Source: Nitratireductor sp. XY-223
GTDB lineage: Bacteria; Pseudomonadota; Alphaproteobacteria; Rhizobiales; Rhizobiaceae
Length of the DNA stretch: 64,000 bases
NCBI RefSeq assembly: GCF_004959855.1
Contig: NZ_SPNT01000006.1
Span: 62,001 to 126,000, forward strand
Direction: 5' to 3'
Shown here: positions 1 through 10,379 of the stretch, piece by piece
How positions within the stretch are numbered: the stretch's first letter is position 1
How the letters are laid out: every line of letters starts with the position of its first letter
Notes under the pieces: generated by a model
What the model was told of the DNA's origin: nothing
What the model saw: the letters and a program-made list of their open reading frames with translations, nothing else
Database searches by the model: none
Made by a program: the position numbers and the translations under genes

Positions 1-2
1 AT

Positions 3-3000
3 GGCAATACGGTCAGCGTGACCAATGCCGGCGAAATCGAGACACGCGGCGTGGACGCTCACGGCATTCAGGCTCAGTCCATTGGCGGAACAGGCGGCAA
101 TGCGGGCGATGCCATCGGTGTTGTCGCCCTGGGCGGGTCGACGCCGGGTGCCGGCGGCGGCAATGGCGGTGCCGTTTTCGTTCGCAACAATACCGGGAGC
201 CGCATTCTGACCAAGAACCACGGTTCGATGGGCATCTTCGCGCAGTCGGTCGGCGGTGGCGGCGGCAATGGCGGCTTCGCTGCCGGCTTTCTCGCGCTGG
301 GCTCCGGCGGTTCGCGCGGCGGCAATGGCGGCACCGTTGATGTGCGGACACAGGCCGGGAGCTCCATACAGACGGAAGGGATATCCGGCCATGGCATCCT
401 GGCGCAGTCCATTGGCGGCGGTGGCGGGACCGGCGGATCCGCGGGCGGTCTGGTTGCCTTGGGCGGCAGTGGGGGAGCGGCCAGCCATGGCGGTCAGATC
501 CTCGTCGTAAACCGTGGTTTCATAATCACGAGAAATCATGAAGCGAAAGGAATTTTTGCCCAGTCGATCGGCGGCGGTGGCGGTTCCGCCTCCGGCACCG
601 GCGGTGTCATGTCGCTTGGCGGCGGCGGCGGGTCCGGCGGCAACGGGGGCATCGTCACGGTCGACAACTCCGGTGCGATTGAGACCAGCGGAATCGGCAG
701 CGACGCGATCCTCGCGCAATCGATCGGCGGCGGCGGCGGTTCGGGCGCCGCCAGCGGCGGCCTTGTCGCGTTGGGAGGTTCGGGCGCACAGGGCGGATCG
801 GGGAGCACGGTCAGCGTCGCCAACAGCGGTACATTGGCGACATCCGGCAGACGGGCACGGGGCATCCTTGCGCAATCGATCGGCGGCGGCGGCGGATCCG
901 GCGGAGATACAGGCGGTGCCGTCGCTCTCGGCGGTTCGGGCGGTGTCGCCAGCAGCGGCGGGAACGTGATTGTCAGCAACAGCGGTCAAATCGACACCTC
1001 CGGAAATGTTTCCCACGGCATCCAGCTTCAATCCATCGGCGGCGGCGGCGGCGATGGCGGTTCCGTCGGGGGGCCGGTATCGATCGGCGGAGCGGGTGGT
1101 GCGGGCGGTCATGGCGGCACGGTCACGGCGACAAACTCCGGGCGCATCTCAACCGGAGGAAACGATTCGCACGGCATCTTCGCGCAATCCGTCGGCGGCG
1201 GCGGCGGCAGCGGCGGAAATTCCTTCGCCGTCGGCGCTTTTGCGTCCGTCGGCATTGGCGGCAGCGGCGGCAATGGCGGGGTCGGCGGGACAACCACGGT
1301 CAATCTCGGTCCGCGCACGGTCGTCATCAATGGCGTGCCGACCCAGATCGACCCGCTCATCACGACCGAGGGTGACCGGTCCAACGGAATTCTGGCGCAG
1401 TCGGTTGGCGGCGGCGGCGGCAATGGCGGGTTCTCGACATCCATCGCGGCCGGGGCCTTCGGAGCGGTGTCCGTGGGTATCGGCGGTACGGGCGGTTCGG
1501 GCGGGTATGGTGGCCAGGTTCAGGTCAACGGCAATGGCGCGGTAACGACACAGGGCGTGAATGCGGACGGTATTCTGGCCCAGAGCGTCGGCGGCGGCGG
1601 CGGCAATGGCGGCTCGGTGACTTCCATCGCCGTCGCGGCAGGCAAGGGCGGCGCGGTTTCCGCTTCCTTCGGTGTCGGCGGCTCGGGCGGCGCCGGCGGT
1701 GCCGGCGGCAGGGTTCAGATCCGTTCCGGCGGTTCCGTCACAACGAACGGCGTCATGTCGGACGGGCTGATCGCCCAATCCATTGGCGGCGGCGGCGGTA
1801 ATGGCGGATATTCCCTCTCCCTTTCGGGCGCGGTCTCCGACACGGCTGCCGTTGGCGTGGCCGTCGGTATTGGCGGCCGGGGCGGCAATGGCGGCAGCGC
1901 CGGGGTGGTCGATGTCCACTACGCCGGCACGGTGACGACCAGGCAGGCCGATTCGACCGGAATCTTGTTGCAGTCGGTCGGGGGCAGCGGCGGCAACGGA
2001 GGCTTCAATGTCTCCGGTGCCGTCGCAGGCGCTGGTACCGCCGCGGGTGCGGTCGCCGCCGGTGTGGGAGGGTCCGGCGGTGGCGGCGGTCACGGCGGTT
2101 TGGTCGCCGGCGTGATTAACGGCAGCGTGCGAACGGACGCCGCCCGGTCAAGCGGGATCGTGGCGCAGTCGGTCGGCGGCGGCGGCGGCAACGGCGCATT
2201 CAACGTATCGGGCTCGCTTTCCGGCTCGGGCACAGGCGCGGGCGCCGTATCCGTCGGAGTTGGCGGTTCGGGCGGCAGCGGCGGTAGCGGCGGCACCGTG
2301 ACCATGAACCACACCGGAAACATTACCACCATGGGCACCGCTTCCAGCGCCTTCGTCAGCCAGTCCATTGGCGGCGGTGGCGGCAATGGCGGCTTCAACG
2401 TCTCGTCGGCCGTGTCGGCTTCAACCGGTACGGGCGCCGCGTCCGTCGGCGTCGGTGTCGGGGGTTTCGGCGGGGGCGGCGGATCCGGCGGGCGTGTCAT
2501 CGCGGACATCGCCGGCGACATCGCTACCGGTGGCAAAGATGCGAACGGGGTTCTCGTTCAGTCGGTCGGCGGCGGCGGCGGCAACGGCGCATTTAACGTG
2601 ACGGGCGGCCTTGCCGCATCGAGCCAGGGGGCTGCGACGGTCGGTGTCGGGGTCGGCGGCTTCGGCGGCGGCGGCGGTCAGGCGGGCGCTGCCACCCTGC
2701 GGATGACAGGCGACATCACCACCACGAAAGACAACGCCTATGGCGCGCTGGTCCAGAGCCTCGGCGGCGGTGGCGGCAGCGGCGGGCTTAACGTGAGTGG
2801 AACGGTCTCCATGTCGATCGGCAACAGCGGAGCGATCGGGGCCGGTGTCGGCGGCTTCGGCGGCAGCGGTGGTAGCGGCCAGACCGTCGATGGCAGGGTT
2901 GACGGCACGGTGCACACATCCGGTGCCAATGCGTTCGGCGTCCTGGCGCAATCCGTCGGCGGCGGTGGTGGCCAGGGCGGCGTCAATATCTCCGGCACGC

Positions 3001-6000
3001 TCAGTCTCGCGACCAAATTTTCCGGAACGGCGTCGGTCGGCATCGGCGGTTTCGGCGGAACCGGGGGGACCGGCGGCAATGTCGATTTCAGCCGTACGGG
3101 AAACACGGTCACTACCGGCGTGCTGTCGGACGCGGTGACGTTCCAGAGCATCGGCGGCGGCGGCGGCAACGGCGCCATGAACATCAGCAGCGGCATAGCC
3201 GGGACCACATCGGGCACGTCCGCTGCAGTGAATATCGGCGTTGGCGGCTTTGGCGGCACCGGCGGCGGCGCCGGCAATGTCAAGGGTCGCGTGACCGGTG
3301 ATGTCCAGGCACTGGGCATCAACATCCCGGCCGGTGTGCCGTCGGAAATGTTGACGTTGCTTCGGGCGCAAGGCTCCAACGGCGTTGTTGCGCAGTCGGT
3401 CGGCGGCGGCGGCGGCAACGGCGGGGTCAATGTCTCAAGCGGCCTGTCGCTCGGCTCACTGACCGGCAGCGGCAACTATGCTCTGACGCTCGGCTTCGGC
3501 GGCTTCGGCGGTGCGGGCGGCAATGCCGGCACCGTCGACCTGGCGGTCCTTGCGGAGCGTAAGGAAGTTTCGGGAATTGTTGTCGCGCAAGGGATCATCC
3601 AGTCGAAGGGATTCGGAAAATCCGCCGTTTTGGCACAGAGCCTCGGCGGCGGCGGCGGCAATGGCGCCATCAATGTGTCGGGTGGCGTCAGCATCGATGG
3701 CGGGATCACGGCCGGCATCGGCGGATCGGGCGGCAATGCCGGCATCGGCAACACCGTGATTGCGTCCGTCAGCGGCGATGTGTCGGCGTTTGGCGCGCGG
3801 TCCCGTGGTTTTGTGGCGCAGTCGGTCGGCGGCGGCGGCGGTGACGGCGCCATCAACATCAGCGGCGGCATTCAGGCCAACACTGCGTCGGCAAACCCCT
3901 CACTCGTTTTTGGCCTGGGCGGTGCCGGGGGCGGCGGCAATGCCAGCGGCACCGTGACGGCAACACAGAGCGGAACCGTCGTTGCCACCGGCGTGGAGGC
4001 CATCGGCATCCTCGCCCAGTCCGTTGCCGGCGGCGGCGGGTCCGGCGGCCTCAACGTCTCTGCCGATGTGGCCGTCGGCAGCGGGTACAACGCCACGATC
4101 GGCATCGGCGGCAATGGCGGCGCCGGCGCCAATTCCAAAATGGTCACCCTGACCAGCAACGGCGCGGTGACGGTCAATGGTGCCCGCACATCCAACAACC
4201 CGTTTGGAGGAACGCCTCTCGGACCGGCCGGAACGAACTTTGCGGACCGCGCCAACGGCATCCTGGTCCAGTCGATCGGCGGCGGTGGCGGGTCCGGCGG
4301 CGTCAACGTCGCGGGCGCCATTTCGCCGTTCGGCAGCCCTCTGGCTGCCAGCGTCGGCGGAAGCGGGGGCGCGGGCGGCAATGCGGGCGCGGTCCTGGTC
4401 AATCGCGGCCAGACGAGCCAGGCCTTGCTGCAGACCATCGGAAACAACGCCAATGCGCTGACCGCCCAGTCCGTTGGCGGCGGCGGCGGCGATGCCGGAA
4501 TCAACATTGTCCTGGCAGCCAGCCTTGCCAATCCGACCGGCAGCCAGTCCCTGATCCTGGCGGTGGGCGGTTCGGGCGGCGCCTCGGGATCGGCATCGAC
4601 GGTCACGGTGAACCAGAAGGGTGAAATCAAAACCGCCGGAAACCATTCCGTCGGCCTGCTCGCCCAGTCGATCGGCGGCGGCGGCGGCAATGCCAATTTC
4701 AACATCGGCGCCGGCTTCAACAAGGACGCAAAGGCGGTCAACCTCGCCATCGGCGGCGGCGCCGGCAATGGCGGAACCGGCGGCGCCGTCACGGTCGATC
4801 AGACCGGCAACATCACGACGGCTGGTCTTGGTGCCTCGGCGATCATCGCTCAAAGCATCGGCGGCGGCGGTGGCAACACGGCTCTGAGCCTGATCCTCAA
4901 TCCGGGCACCGGCAAGTCTCTGGATGTCACCATCGGACGCACCGGCGGGACCGGCGGCGCCGGCGGGAACGTCACGGTGACGGCCGACGGTGTTTTCACA
5001 ACGGCGGGGGACATGGCGACTGCCATTATCGCGCAAAGCCTCGGCAATGGCGGCGGAAGAAGCACGGCGACAACGGTGGCTGTCGGCGCTCAATCAGGCA
5101 CCGAAAAGACCAAGAAATCAGCCGCCGCGCAATTGTCGGTCGGGCTTGACGGCGGCAGTGGCGGCACGGGCGGCAAGGTGATTGTCACGGTGGATGGCGT
5201 TGTTTCCACAAACGGTCAGGCCTCGCATGGCATCCATGCCCAGAGCATCGGCGGCGGCGGCGGGACCGGTGGCTTTGTAACCAACATCCTGTTCCAGGAA
5301 AGTGCCTCTGCCAAAGTCGGCGTTGGCGGCAGCGGCGGAGCCGGGGCCAAATCCGACACGGTCGACGTGACCAGCAGCGCGGATATCACGACAAACAAGG
5401 CGGATTCGCACGGTATTCTCGGCCAGTCCATAGGCGGTGCCGGCGGCACCGGCGGCAGTGCCGTGACATTCGCGCCGCTTGTCGGGAGCGCATCGTCCAA
5501 TGGATCCAACTCCGTCACGGTCGGTGTCGGCGGCAGCGGCGGAAGCGGCGCGGAGGCGGAAAAGGTCAAAATCGTCAGTTCGGGGACCATTGAGACGAAG
5601 GAGGGTCAATCCGCCGGTATCGTCGCCCAATCCATCGGCGGCGGCGGCGGCAGCGGCGGCCTCGTCATCAACGAGACCTTCGTCGGCGGACAGAACAGCA
5701 ATGCCGCCAATCTGGGGATCGGCGGCAGCGGCGGCACCGGAGGCCTGAGCCGGACGGTGACGGTCGAAAATACCGGCAATATCAAGACCGCCGGCAAGCG
5801 GTCCTACGGCATTCAGGCGCAGTCGGTCGGCGGCGGCGGTGGTAACGGCAGCCTGGTGGTCAACGACACCACATCCAAGCCGACGGCCGGATCGGCGGCC
5901 AACAGGCTGGACATCAATATCGGTGGCAGCGGCGGAACCGGGGGCAGCAGCGGAAATGTCACCGTCACGAACACCAATTCGGCCCGCATCGATACCGGCG

Positions 6001-9000
6001 GCGAAAACGCCCACGGCATCTTCGCACAGGCGATCGGCGGCGGCGGCGGCAACGGCAGCGCCATATTCACGCAGAACATCGCAACCGGGCAAAAGAGCAT
6101 TCTTGCCGGTATCAGCATAGGCGGCGACGGCGGCAGCGGCAGCAGATCCGGAAACGTCCTCGTGACCAATGACGGGGCGGTCCAGACTTTGGGCGATCAG
6201 GCCCACGGCATATTTGCCCAATCCATCGGCGGTGGCGGCGGTAACGGCGGGACCAGCATTGCAAGGAGTGTCGTGCTGGCAAAAGACATAAACCGCCTCA
6301 GCCCCCTGGTTGCCATAGGAGGCAAGGGTGGGTCCGGCGAGGACGCCGGTGATGTCGTCGTCAACAACACCGGGACCATTCGCACCGAAGGCAAGAACAG
6401 CCACGGCATTCTGGCCCAATCCATCGGTGGCGGCGGCGGCAACGCCTCCCTTGGCCTGGCGGTCGCCAATGGCAGCGGTAACGCGATTTCAACGTTGATT
6501 GCAAACAACCTTTCGATGCTTGTCGGAAGCAGCGGCGGCGGGTCCGGCGGCCTGGGCGGCAAGGTGACGGTCAACCACTCCGGCGACATCACGGTCACCG
6601 GTCAGGGCTCCCAGGCGATCAAGGCGCAAAGCATCAACGGCGGCGGCGGCGGTCTCATCCTGGATTTGAAGCGTGCCACGGCGCTGGGTCCCGGTTCGCT
6701 TATTCCAATCGGCGGGGGCAGCACATCCGTCAGTTCCAATCCAGCGCTCGAGATCATCGCCGGCGGCAAGGGTACTGAGAACTCGGCCGCCGCGGCGGTA
6801 TCCGTCAACACGACCGGAACGTTCGGCCTGACAGGCCATCACAATACCGGCAGCAGCATCCAGGCGATCGGCGGCGGCGGCGGCACGACGCTCACGCAGC
6901 TGGTCCTCGCGCAGACCGCCGGACAGGTGCCGGGCGCGATCGAAATCGTATCCACGCTTGGCGGCGAAAACGGCAAGAACAACAACGGCGCAGCCATCAC
7001 CGGAAGCCACGCCGGCGGCCTGATTGCCCTTGGCGCGGATACCCAGGGCGTCCTGCTGCAGAGCATCGGTGGCGGCGGCGGCCGCTCGACATTCACCGTC
7101 GATATGACAGACGGCGAGATCGGGCTATCGGCGTTAAGGGCCGGAGGCATCAACGGCACGTCCGAAGCCGGCGGAACGGTGACCTATCACATTGACGACG
7201 ACGTTATCGTCATCGGCGAACAGTCCGTCGGCGTCCTTGCACAGTCCATCGGCGGCGGCGGCGGTTACCAGACCTTCGACACGACACCGCCACCCTCCTC
7301 CGTGTCCGCCGCGGCGGCACTCGCCGCGCCGGTGGCGGCAGGCTTTGCCGCTGCCGCGCTCGCCGCCCCGCCTCCCGTCGATGTCGTGCTCGGTTCCAAT
7401 GGCGGCACCGGCAATGACGGCAGTGCCGTCAATATCACCAGGCTCGGCGACACGGCGACGGCAGGCGACAATTCCAGCGCACTCGTGCATCAGAGCATCG
7501 GCGCCGGCGGCGGCGTCGAGCAGGTGAGTGCCGGCGGCGCGCAGCTGAATGTGACGCTTGGCGGCCAGTCCGGCGCGAACGGCGATGGCGACGCGGTGAC
7601 GCTGAACAATACCGGCATCGTTTCCACAGCCGGCAGCCGTTCGCACGCGATTGTCCTGCAATCCATCGGCGGCGGCGGCGGCGCGGTGTTCCACGACGCC
7701 GACGCCACCCAGGTAAACATGACACTCAGCGCCGCCAATTCCGGAGACGGCGGCGCCGTGACACTGGTGCAGAGCGGCAATGTCGCCACCAGCGGCCGGG
7801 AATCCTTCGGCATCGTACTGCAGAGCCTTGGCGGCGGCGGCGGCTTCATCGACGGGGTCTTCACCGGTACTGCGGGAGGCAGTGGAACCGGCGCCGGGGT
7901 CGACCTGACGCTCGATGGCAATGTCGAGACAAGCCACGAGACATCGACGGCTGTCCTGGCTCAAAGCGCCGGGACATCGGGCGGCAACATTGCGATCCAC
8001 CTGAAGACCGGCCGACTGATCGCCGGCGGTGCGAAGGGCATTGGCGTCGACCTCAGGGAAGGCGCCGACAACACCGTCACCAATGACGGCGTCATCACCA
8101 CCATGGCTCTGGTTGACGGTCTGGCTGTTTCAGGAACCACCGGCAACGACACTATCGAAAACAACGGTCTGGTAACAGGCGATATCAAGCTGGCCGGCGG
8201 CATCAACGCGTTCAACAACAGGGTGGACGCCGCCCGGTTCAACATGGGCAAGACCGTCGATCTGGGGCTGGCCTCCAACCGGTTGTTCAACAACGGGATC
8301 ATTGAACTTGCCGATACGGGCAAGATCGAGACGGTGTCCACCACCCAACTCGGCGGCACATTCGTTCAGACGGCCACGGCCAACATCATGGCCGATTTCG
8401 ACTTTGTCTCGGGCGACACCAAGGTGGGCAAGATCGACCGCATCGACGCGACCGGTTCGGCGTCGCTCGACGGCACGTTCGATTTGTTCGTCGTCAATCC
8501 CAACGCCGCCGCGCCCGGTACCCACGAGGTCACGTTCTTCACGACGCAACAGGATATGACGTCGCAGAATCTGGTCCTGAACGCGCCGGTATCGGCCGTC
8601 GCCGAGTATGACATCCTGTATCCGAGCCTGAAGGAGGCGAAATTCGAATACATCATTGACTTCTCGCCGGTCGGCCTGAACAGGAACCAGACCACCTTCG
8701 GCGACTACATCAACAATGTCCAGCTCGCCGGCGGCTCCCCCAAGTTTGCCGATCTTGTCGGGACGGTGTTCAAGATCGAAACGCTTGATGGCCTGAAAGA
8801 GGCGTATGATTCGCTCAGCCCGGAGCCCTATGCCACCAGCCTTGCCACGACCACCGTCAGCGCCGGCAATTTCGCCGACGCGATGCTGAGCTGCAACGAC
8901 AGGGACGGGAAGTACCGGTTCATCGCCGAACACACATGCGCCTGGGCGCGGATCACCGCCGTCGAGCAGAACTATCGCGGCACCATCGAGAATTTCGCCT

Positions 9001-9758
9001 ATAACGAGACCAGCCACGGCTTTGCCGCGGGAATTCAGGGCGATATCAACGAAAAGCTCTATCTGGGCATGGCCGGCTCCTATGAGCAGACGTCATTCCG
9101 CTCCGGGTCCAACGCCACTGGCGATGGACATCGTCCGCAGGCCGGCCTGGTGCTGAAATATATCAACGGCGGCACAAAGCTGGCCGGATCGCTCATCGGC
9201 GGCCTCGGCTCCTTCGACACGAGCCGCGTCGTCAATGTCGGCACGGTGGGCGGCATCGCCACGGCGACGCAGAAGGTGGCGTATCTGTCGCTCAATGTCA
9301 GGCTGGCACATCTCTACGATTTCGGCGGCACCTATCTGATGCCGACGGTCGATGGCGCGGCAACCTACATGCACCAGAAGGGGTTTACCGAAACCGGGGG
9401 CGGCCTCACCAATCTGACCATCGACAGCAGCTCGCAGGTCTACTGGTGGATCGCGCCGCACATGGAGGCGGGCGGCGAACTCGATCTCGGCGCATCAGTG
9501 CTTCGGGCCAAGGCCAAGGTCGGTTTACTGCAGCATCTCGGGGAAGTGCCGGCGGTCGCAGCCAATATCGACGGAACCCCGGCCGGCGTTCCCTCCGCCA
9601 TTATCAAAGCCGGCCAGGATAATACGCTGCTGACTCTTGCCGCCGGTCTGGACTGGATCGCCGGCAACGGCGTCAACCTGCAGGCGAATGTCAGCGGCCA
9701 GTTCGGCCCGAACACCACCAACAAGCAGGGTTCGCTGAAATTGACGGTTCCCTTCTAA
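3..9758 (+). CDS. Giant Gly-rich repeat autotransporter (5' end outside window)
   Basis: Type V secreted surface protein, about 3,250 residues visible. The reading frame is open from base 3 and the repeat pattern is already running there, so the true start and signal peptide lie upstream. The passenger, up to roughly base 7,990, holds about 42 copies of a degenerate unit averaging some 63 residues. Each unit combines a short beta-type segment, a GI-x-AQS(I/V)GGGGG loop and a second Gly-rich stretch. A non-repeat region (about 8,000-8,900) follows, then a C-terminal autotransporter beta-barrel of about 280 residues ending in a terminal Phe (LTVPF). The only two cysteines I noticed lie at the passenger/barrel junction. 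Known for the family: the barrel inserts in the outer membrane and the passenger is displayed. The likely role is adhesion or surface coating, but the ligand is unknown. Confidence 0.9.
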   Translation, partial: GNTVSVTNAGEIETRGVDAHGIQAQSIGGTGGNAGDAIGVVALGGSTPGAGGGNGGAVFVRNNTGSRILTKNHGSMGIFAQSVGGGGGNGGFAAGFLALGSGGSRGGNGGTVDVRTQAGSSIQTEGISGHGILAQSIGGGGGTGGSAGGLVALGGSGGAASHGGQILVVNRGFIITRNHEAKGIFAQSIGGGGGSASGTGGVMSLGGGGGSGGNGGIVTVDNSGAIETSGIGSDAILAQSIGGGGGSGAASGGLVALGGSGAQGGSGSTVSVANSGTLATSGRRARGILAQSIGGGGGSGGDTGGAVALGGSGGVASSGGNVIVSNSGQIDTSGNVSHGIQLQSIGGGGGDGGSVGGPVSIGGAGGAGGHGGTVTATNSGRISTGGNDSHGIFAQSVGGGGGSGGNSFAVGAFASVGIGGSGGNGGVGGTTTVNLGPRTVVINGVPTQIDPLITTEGDRSNGILAQSVGGGGGNGGFSTSIAAGAFGAVSVGIGGTGGSGGYGGQVQVNGNGAVTTQGVNADGILAQSVGGGGGNGGSVTSIAVAAGKGGAVSASFGVGGSGGAGGAGGRVQIRSGGSVTTNGVMSDGLIAQSIGGGGGNGGYSLSLSGAVSDTAAVGVAVGIGGRGGNGGSAGVVDVHYAGTVTTRQADSTGILLQSVGGSGGNGGFNVSGAVAGAGTAAGAVAAGVGGSGGGGGHGGLVAGVINGSVRTDAARSSGIVAQSVGGGGGNGAFNVSGSLSGSGTGAGAVSVGVGGSGGSGGSGGTVTMNHTGNITTMGTASSAFVSQSIGGGGGNGGFNVSSAVSASTGTGAASVGVGVGGFGGGGGSGGRVIADIAGDIATGGKDANGVLVQSVGGGGGNGAFNVTGGLAASSQGAATVGVGVGGFGGGGGQAGAATLRMTGDITTTKDNAYGALVQSLGGGGGSGGLNVSGTVSMSIGNSGAIGAGVGGFGGSGGSGQTVDGRVDGTVHTSGANAFGVLAQSVGGGGGQGGVNISGTLSLATKFSGTASVGIGGFGGTGGTGGNVDFSRTGNTVTTGVLSDAVTFQSIGGGGGNGAMNISSGIAGTTSGTSAAVNIGVGGFGGTGGGAGNVKGRVTGDVQALGINIPAGVPSEMLTLLRAQGSNGVVAQSVGGGGGNGGVNVSSGLSLGSLTGSGNYALTLGFGGFGGAGGNAGTVDLAVLAERKEVSGIVVAQGIIQSKGFGKSAVLAQSLGGGGGNGAINVSGGVSIDGGITAGIGGSGGNAGIGNTVIASVSGDVSAFGARSRGFVAQSVGGGGGDGAINISGGIQANTASANPSLVFGLGGAGGGGNASGTVTATQSGTVVATGVEAIGILAQSVAGGGGSGGLNVSADVAVGSGYNATIGIGGNGGAGANSKMVTLTSNGAVTVNGARTSNNPFGGTPLGPAGTNFADRANGILVQSIGGGGGSGGVNVAGAISPFGSPLAASVGGSGGAGGNAGAVLVNRGQTSQALLQTIGNNANALTAQSVGGGGGDAGINIVLAASLANPTGSQSLILAVGGSGGASGSASTVTVNQKGEIKTAGNHSVGLLAQSIGGGGGNANFNIGAGFNKDAKAVNLAIGGGAGNGGTGGAVTVDQTGNITTAGLGASAIIAQSIGGGGGNTALSLILNPGTGKSLDVTIGRTGGTGGAGGNVTVTADGVFTTAGDMATAIIAQSLGNGGGRSTATTVAVGAQSGTEKTKKSAAAQLSVGLDGGSGGTGGKVIVTVDGVVSTNGQASHGIHAQSIGGGGGTGGFVTNILFQESASAKVGVGGSGGAGAKSDTVDVTSSADITTNKADSHGILGQSIGGAGGTGGSAVTFAPLVGSASSNGSNSVTVGVGGSGGSGAEAEKVKIVSSGTIETKEGQSAGIVAQSIGGGGGSGGLVINETFVGGQNSNAANLGIGGSGGTGGLSRTVTVENTGNIKTAGKRSYGIQAQSVGGGGGNGSLVVNDTTSKPTAGSAANRLDINIGGSGGTGGSSGNVTVTNTNSARIDTGGENAHGIFAQAIGGGGGNGSAIFTQNIATGQKSILAGISIGGDGGSGSRSGNVLVTNDGAVQTLGDQAHGIFAQSIGGGGGNGGTSIARSVVLAKDINRLSPLVAIGGKGGSGEDAGDVVVNNTGTIRTEGKNSHGILAQSIGGGGGNASLGLAVANGSGNAISTLIANNLSMLVGSSGGGSGGLGGKVTVNHSGDITVTGQGSQAIKAQSINGGGGGLILDLKRATALGPGSLIPIGGGSTSVSSNPALEIIAGGKGTENSAAAAVSVNTTGTFGLTGHHNTGSSIQAIGGGGGTTLTQLVLAQTAGQVPGAIEIVSTLGGENGKNNNGAAITGSHAGGLIALGADTQGVLLQSIGGGGGRSTFTVDMTDGEIGLSALRAGGINGTSEAGGTVTYHIDDDVIVIGEQSVGVLAQSIGGGGGYQTFDTTPPPSSVSAAAALAAPVAAGFAAAALAAPPPVDVVLGSNGGTGNDGSAVNITRLGDTATAGDNSSALVHQSIGAGGGVEQVSAGGAQLNVTLGGQSGANGDGDAVTLNNTGIVSTAGSRSHAIVLQSIGGGGGAVFHDADATQVNMTLSAANSGDGGAVTLVQSGNVATSGRESFGIVLQSLGGGGGFIDGVFTGTAGGSGTGAGVDLTLDGNVETSHETSTAVLAQSAGTSGGNIAIHLKTGRLIAGGAKGIGVDLREGADNTVTNDGVITTMALVDGLAVSGTTGNDTIENNGLVTGDIKLAGGINAFNNRVDAARFNMGKTVDLGLASNRLFNNGIIELADTGKIETVSTTQLGGTFVQTATANIMADFDFVSGDTKVGKIDRIDATGSASLDGTFDLFVVNPNAAAPGTHEVTFFTTQQDMTSQNLVLNAPVSAVAEYDILYPSLKEAKFEYIIDFSPVGLNRNQTTFGDYINNVQLAGGSPKFADLVGTVFKIETLDGLKEAYDSLSPEPYATSLATTTVSAGNFADAMLSCNDRDGKYRFIAEHTCAWARITAVEQNYRGTIENFAYNETSHGFAAGIQGDINEKLYLGMAGSYEQTSFRSGSNATGDGHRPQAGLVLKYINGGTKLAGSLIGGLGSFDTSRVVNVGTVGGIATATQKVAYLSLNVRLAHLYDFGGTYLMPTVDGAATYMHQKGFTETGGGLTNLTIDSSSQVYWWIAPHMEAGGELDLGASVLRAKAKVGLLQHLGEVPAVAANIDGTPAGVPSAIIKAGQDNTLLTLAAGLDWIAGNGVNLQANVSGQFGPNTTNKQGSLKLTVPF

Positions 9759-9814
9759 TTCGGACAGGATGGCGGAGATCCGATGAGCCGCGATAACAAG
9801 GGGGATTGAACGAC

Positions 9815-10348
9815 ATGCTTCTCAGATTTGGAAACGGCAAGAGTGCGGGGCCGACGGCCGCGCTTGCGGTCCTGATAGCCGGACTGGCCTTCAATTCTTC
9901 GGCAAGTGCCCAAAATGCCGGCGCGCCCGACAATGCCAGGAACTGGAGTGTTGTCTGCGTGTCCGCCGGCCGCGAGGACGCCCTTGCATGCACGATGGAA
10001 CAGCAGATCATCGTACGCGAGACCGGTCAGCGGCTGGCGCGACTGACGATCAAGACGACAAAAGCCGCCGAGGACGGTTTCGCGTCGCTGCTGCTGCAGG
10101 TTCCCCTGGGATTGTCCATCGTCGACGGCCTGTCCATGCAGGTGGACCAGGCCGCGCCGGTCGCGATCCCCATCCAGACCTGCGATGCCAATGGCTGCTA
10201 CGGCGGACATATCGTCGACCAGGCGCTGCTTACGGCCTTGCGCGCCGGCAGCCAGCTTGTCTTGAGCTTTTTCGATCTGCAGAAGCAGAAGATAGACGCC
10301 AATTTCACGCTGGCGGGCTTCACGGCGGCTTACGCCAGGATCGATTAG
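9815..10348 (+). CDS. IalB-family (invasion-associated locus B) exported protein
   Basis: A 177-residue protein with a signal peptide (hydrophobic stretch then SASA-Q, about residues 15-33). Downstream it shows the IalB-family pattern: NWSVVC near the mature N terminus, a second Cys before the MEQQIIV strand, a PLGLSIVDGL segment, a paired CDANGC motif and a final FTLAGF strand. Members are periplasmic or envelope proteins of Hyphomicrobiales; Bartonella IalB is linked to invasion, but the molecular function is unclear. I chose the ATG at 9815 because AAGGGGG lies about 10 bases upstream; an in-frame TTG at 9806 is an alternative. It lies 56 bases after the autotransporter and may share its transcript. 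Confidence 0.82.
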   Translation: MLLRFGNGKSAGPTAALAVLIAGLAFNSSASAQNAGAPDNARNWSVVCVSAGREDALACTMEQQIIVRETGQRLARLTIKTTKAAEDGFASLLLQVPLGLSIVDGLSMQVDQAAPVAIPIQTCDANGCYGGHIVDQALLTALRAGSQLVLSFFDLQKQKIDANFTLAGFTAAYARID

Positions 10349-10379
10349 CGGGTCCGTGCCTATTTTCGTCGAACCAGTG

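Noticed and set aside
3900-6419. Long antisense reading frames (397 and 433 residues) within the autotransporter gene
   Set aside because: They are mirror images of GGC/GGT-rich repeats, giving Ala/Gly/Asp-rich low-complexity translations without domains or ribosome sites.
3-7990. Regular DNA repetition that might be taken for a CRISPR array or satellite
   Set aside because: The spacing keeps one protein frame throughout and copies differ at third codon positions; spacers are coding and there are no cas genes.
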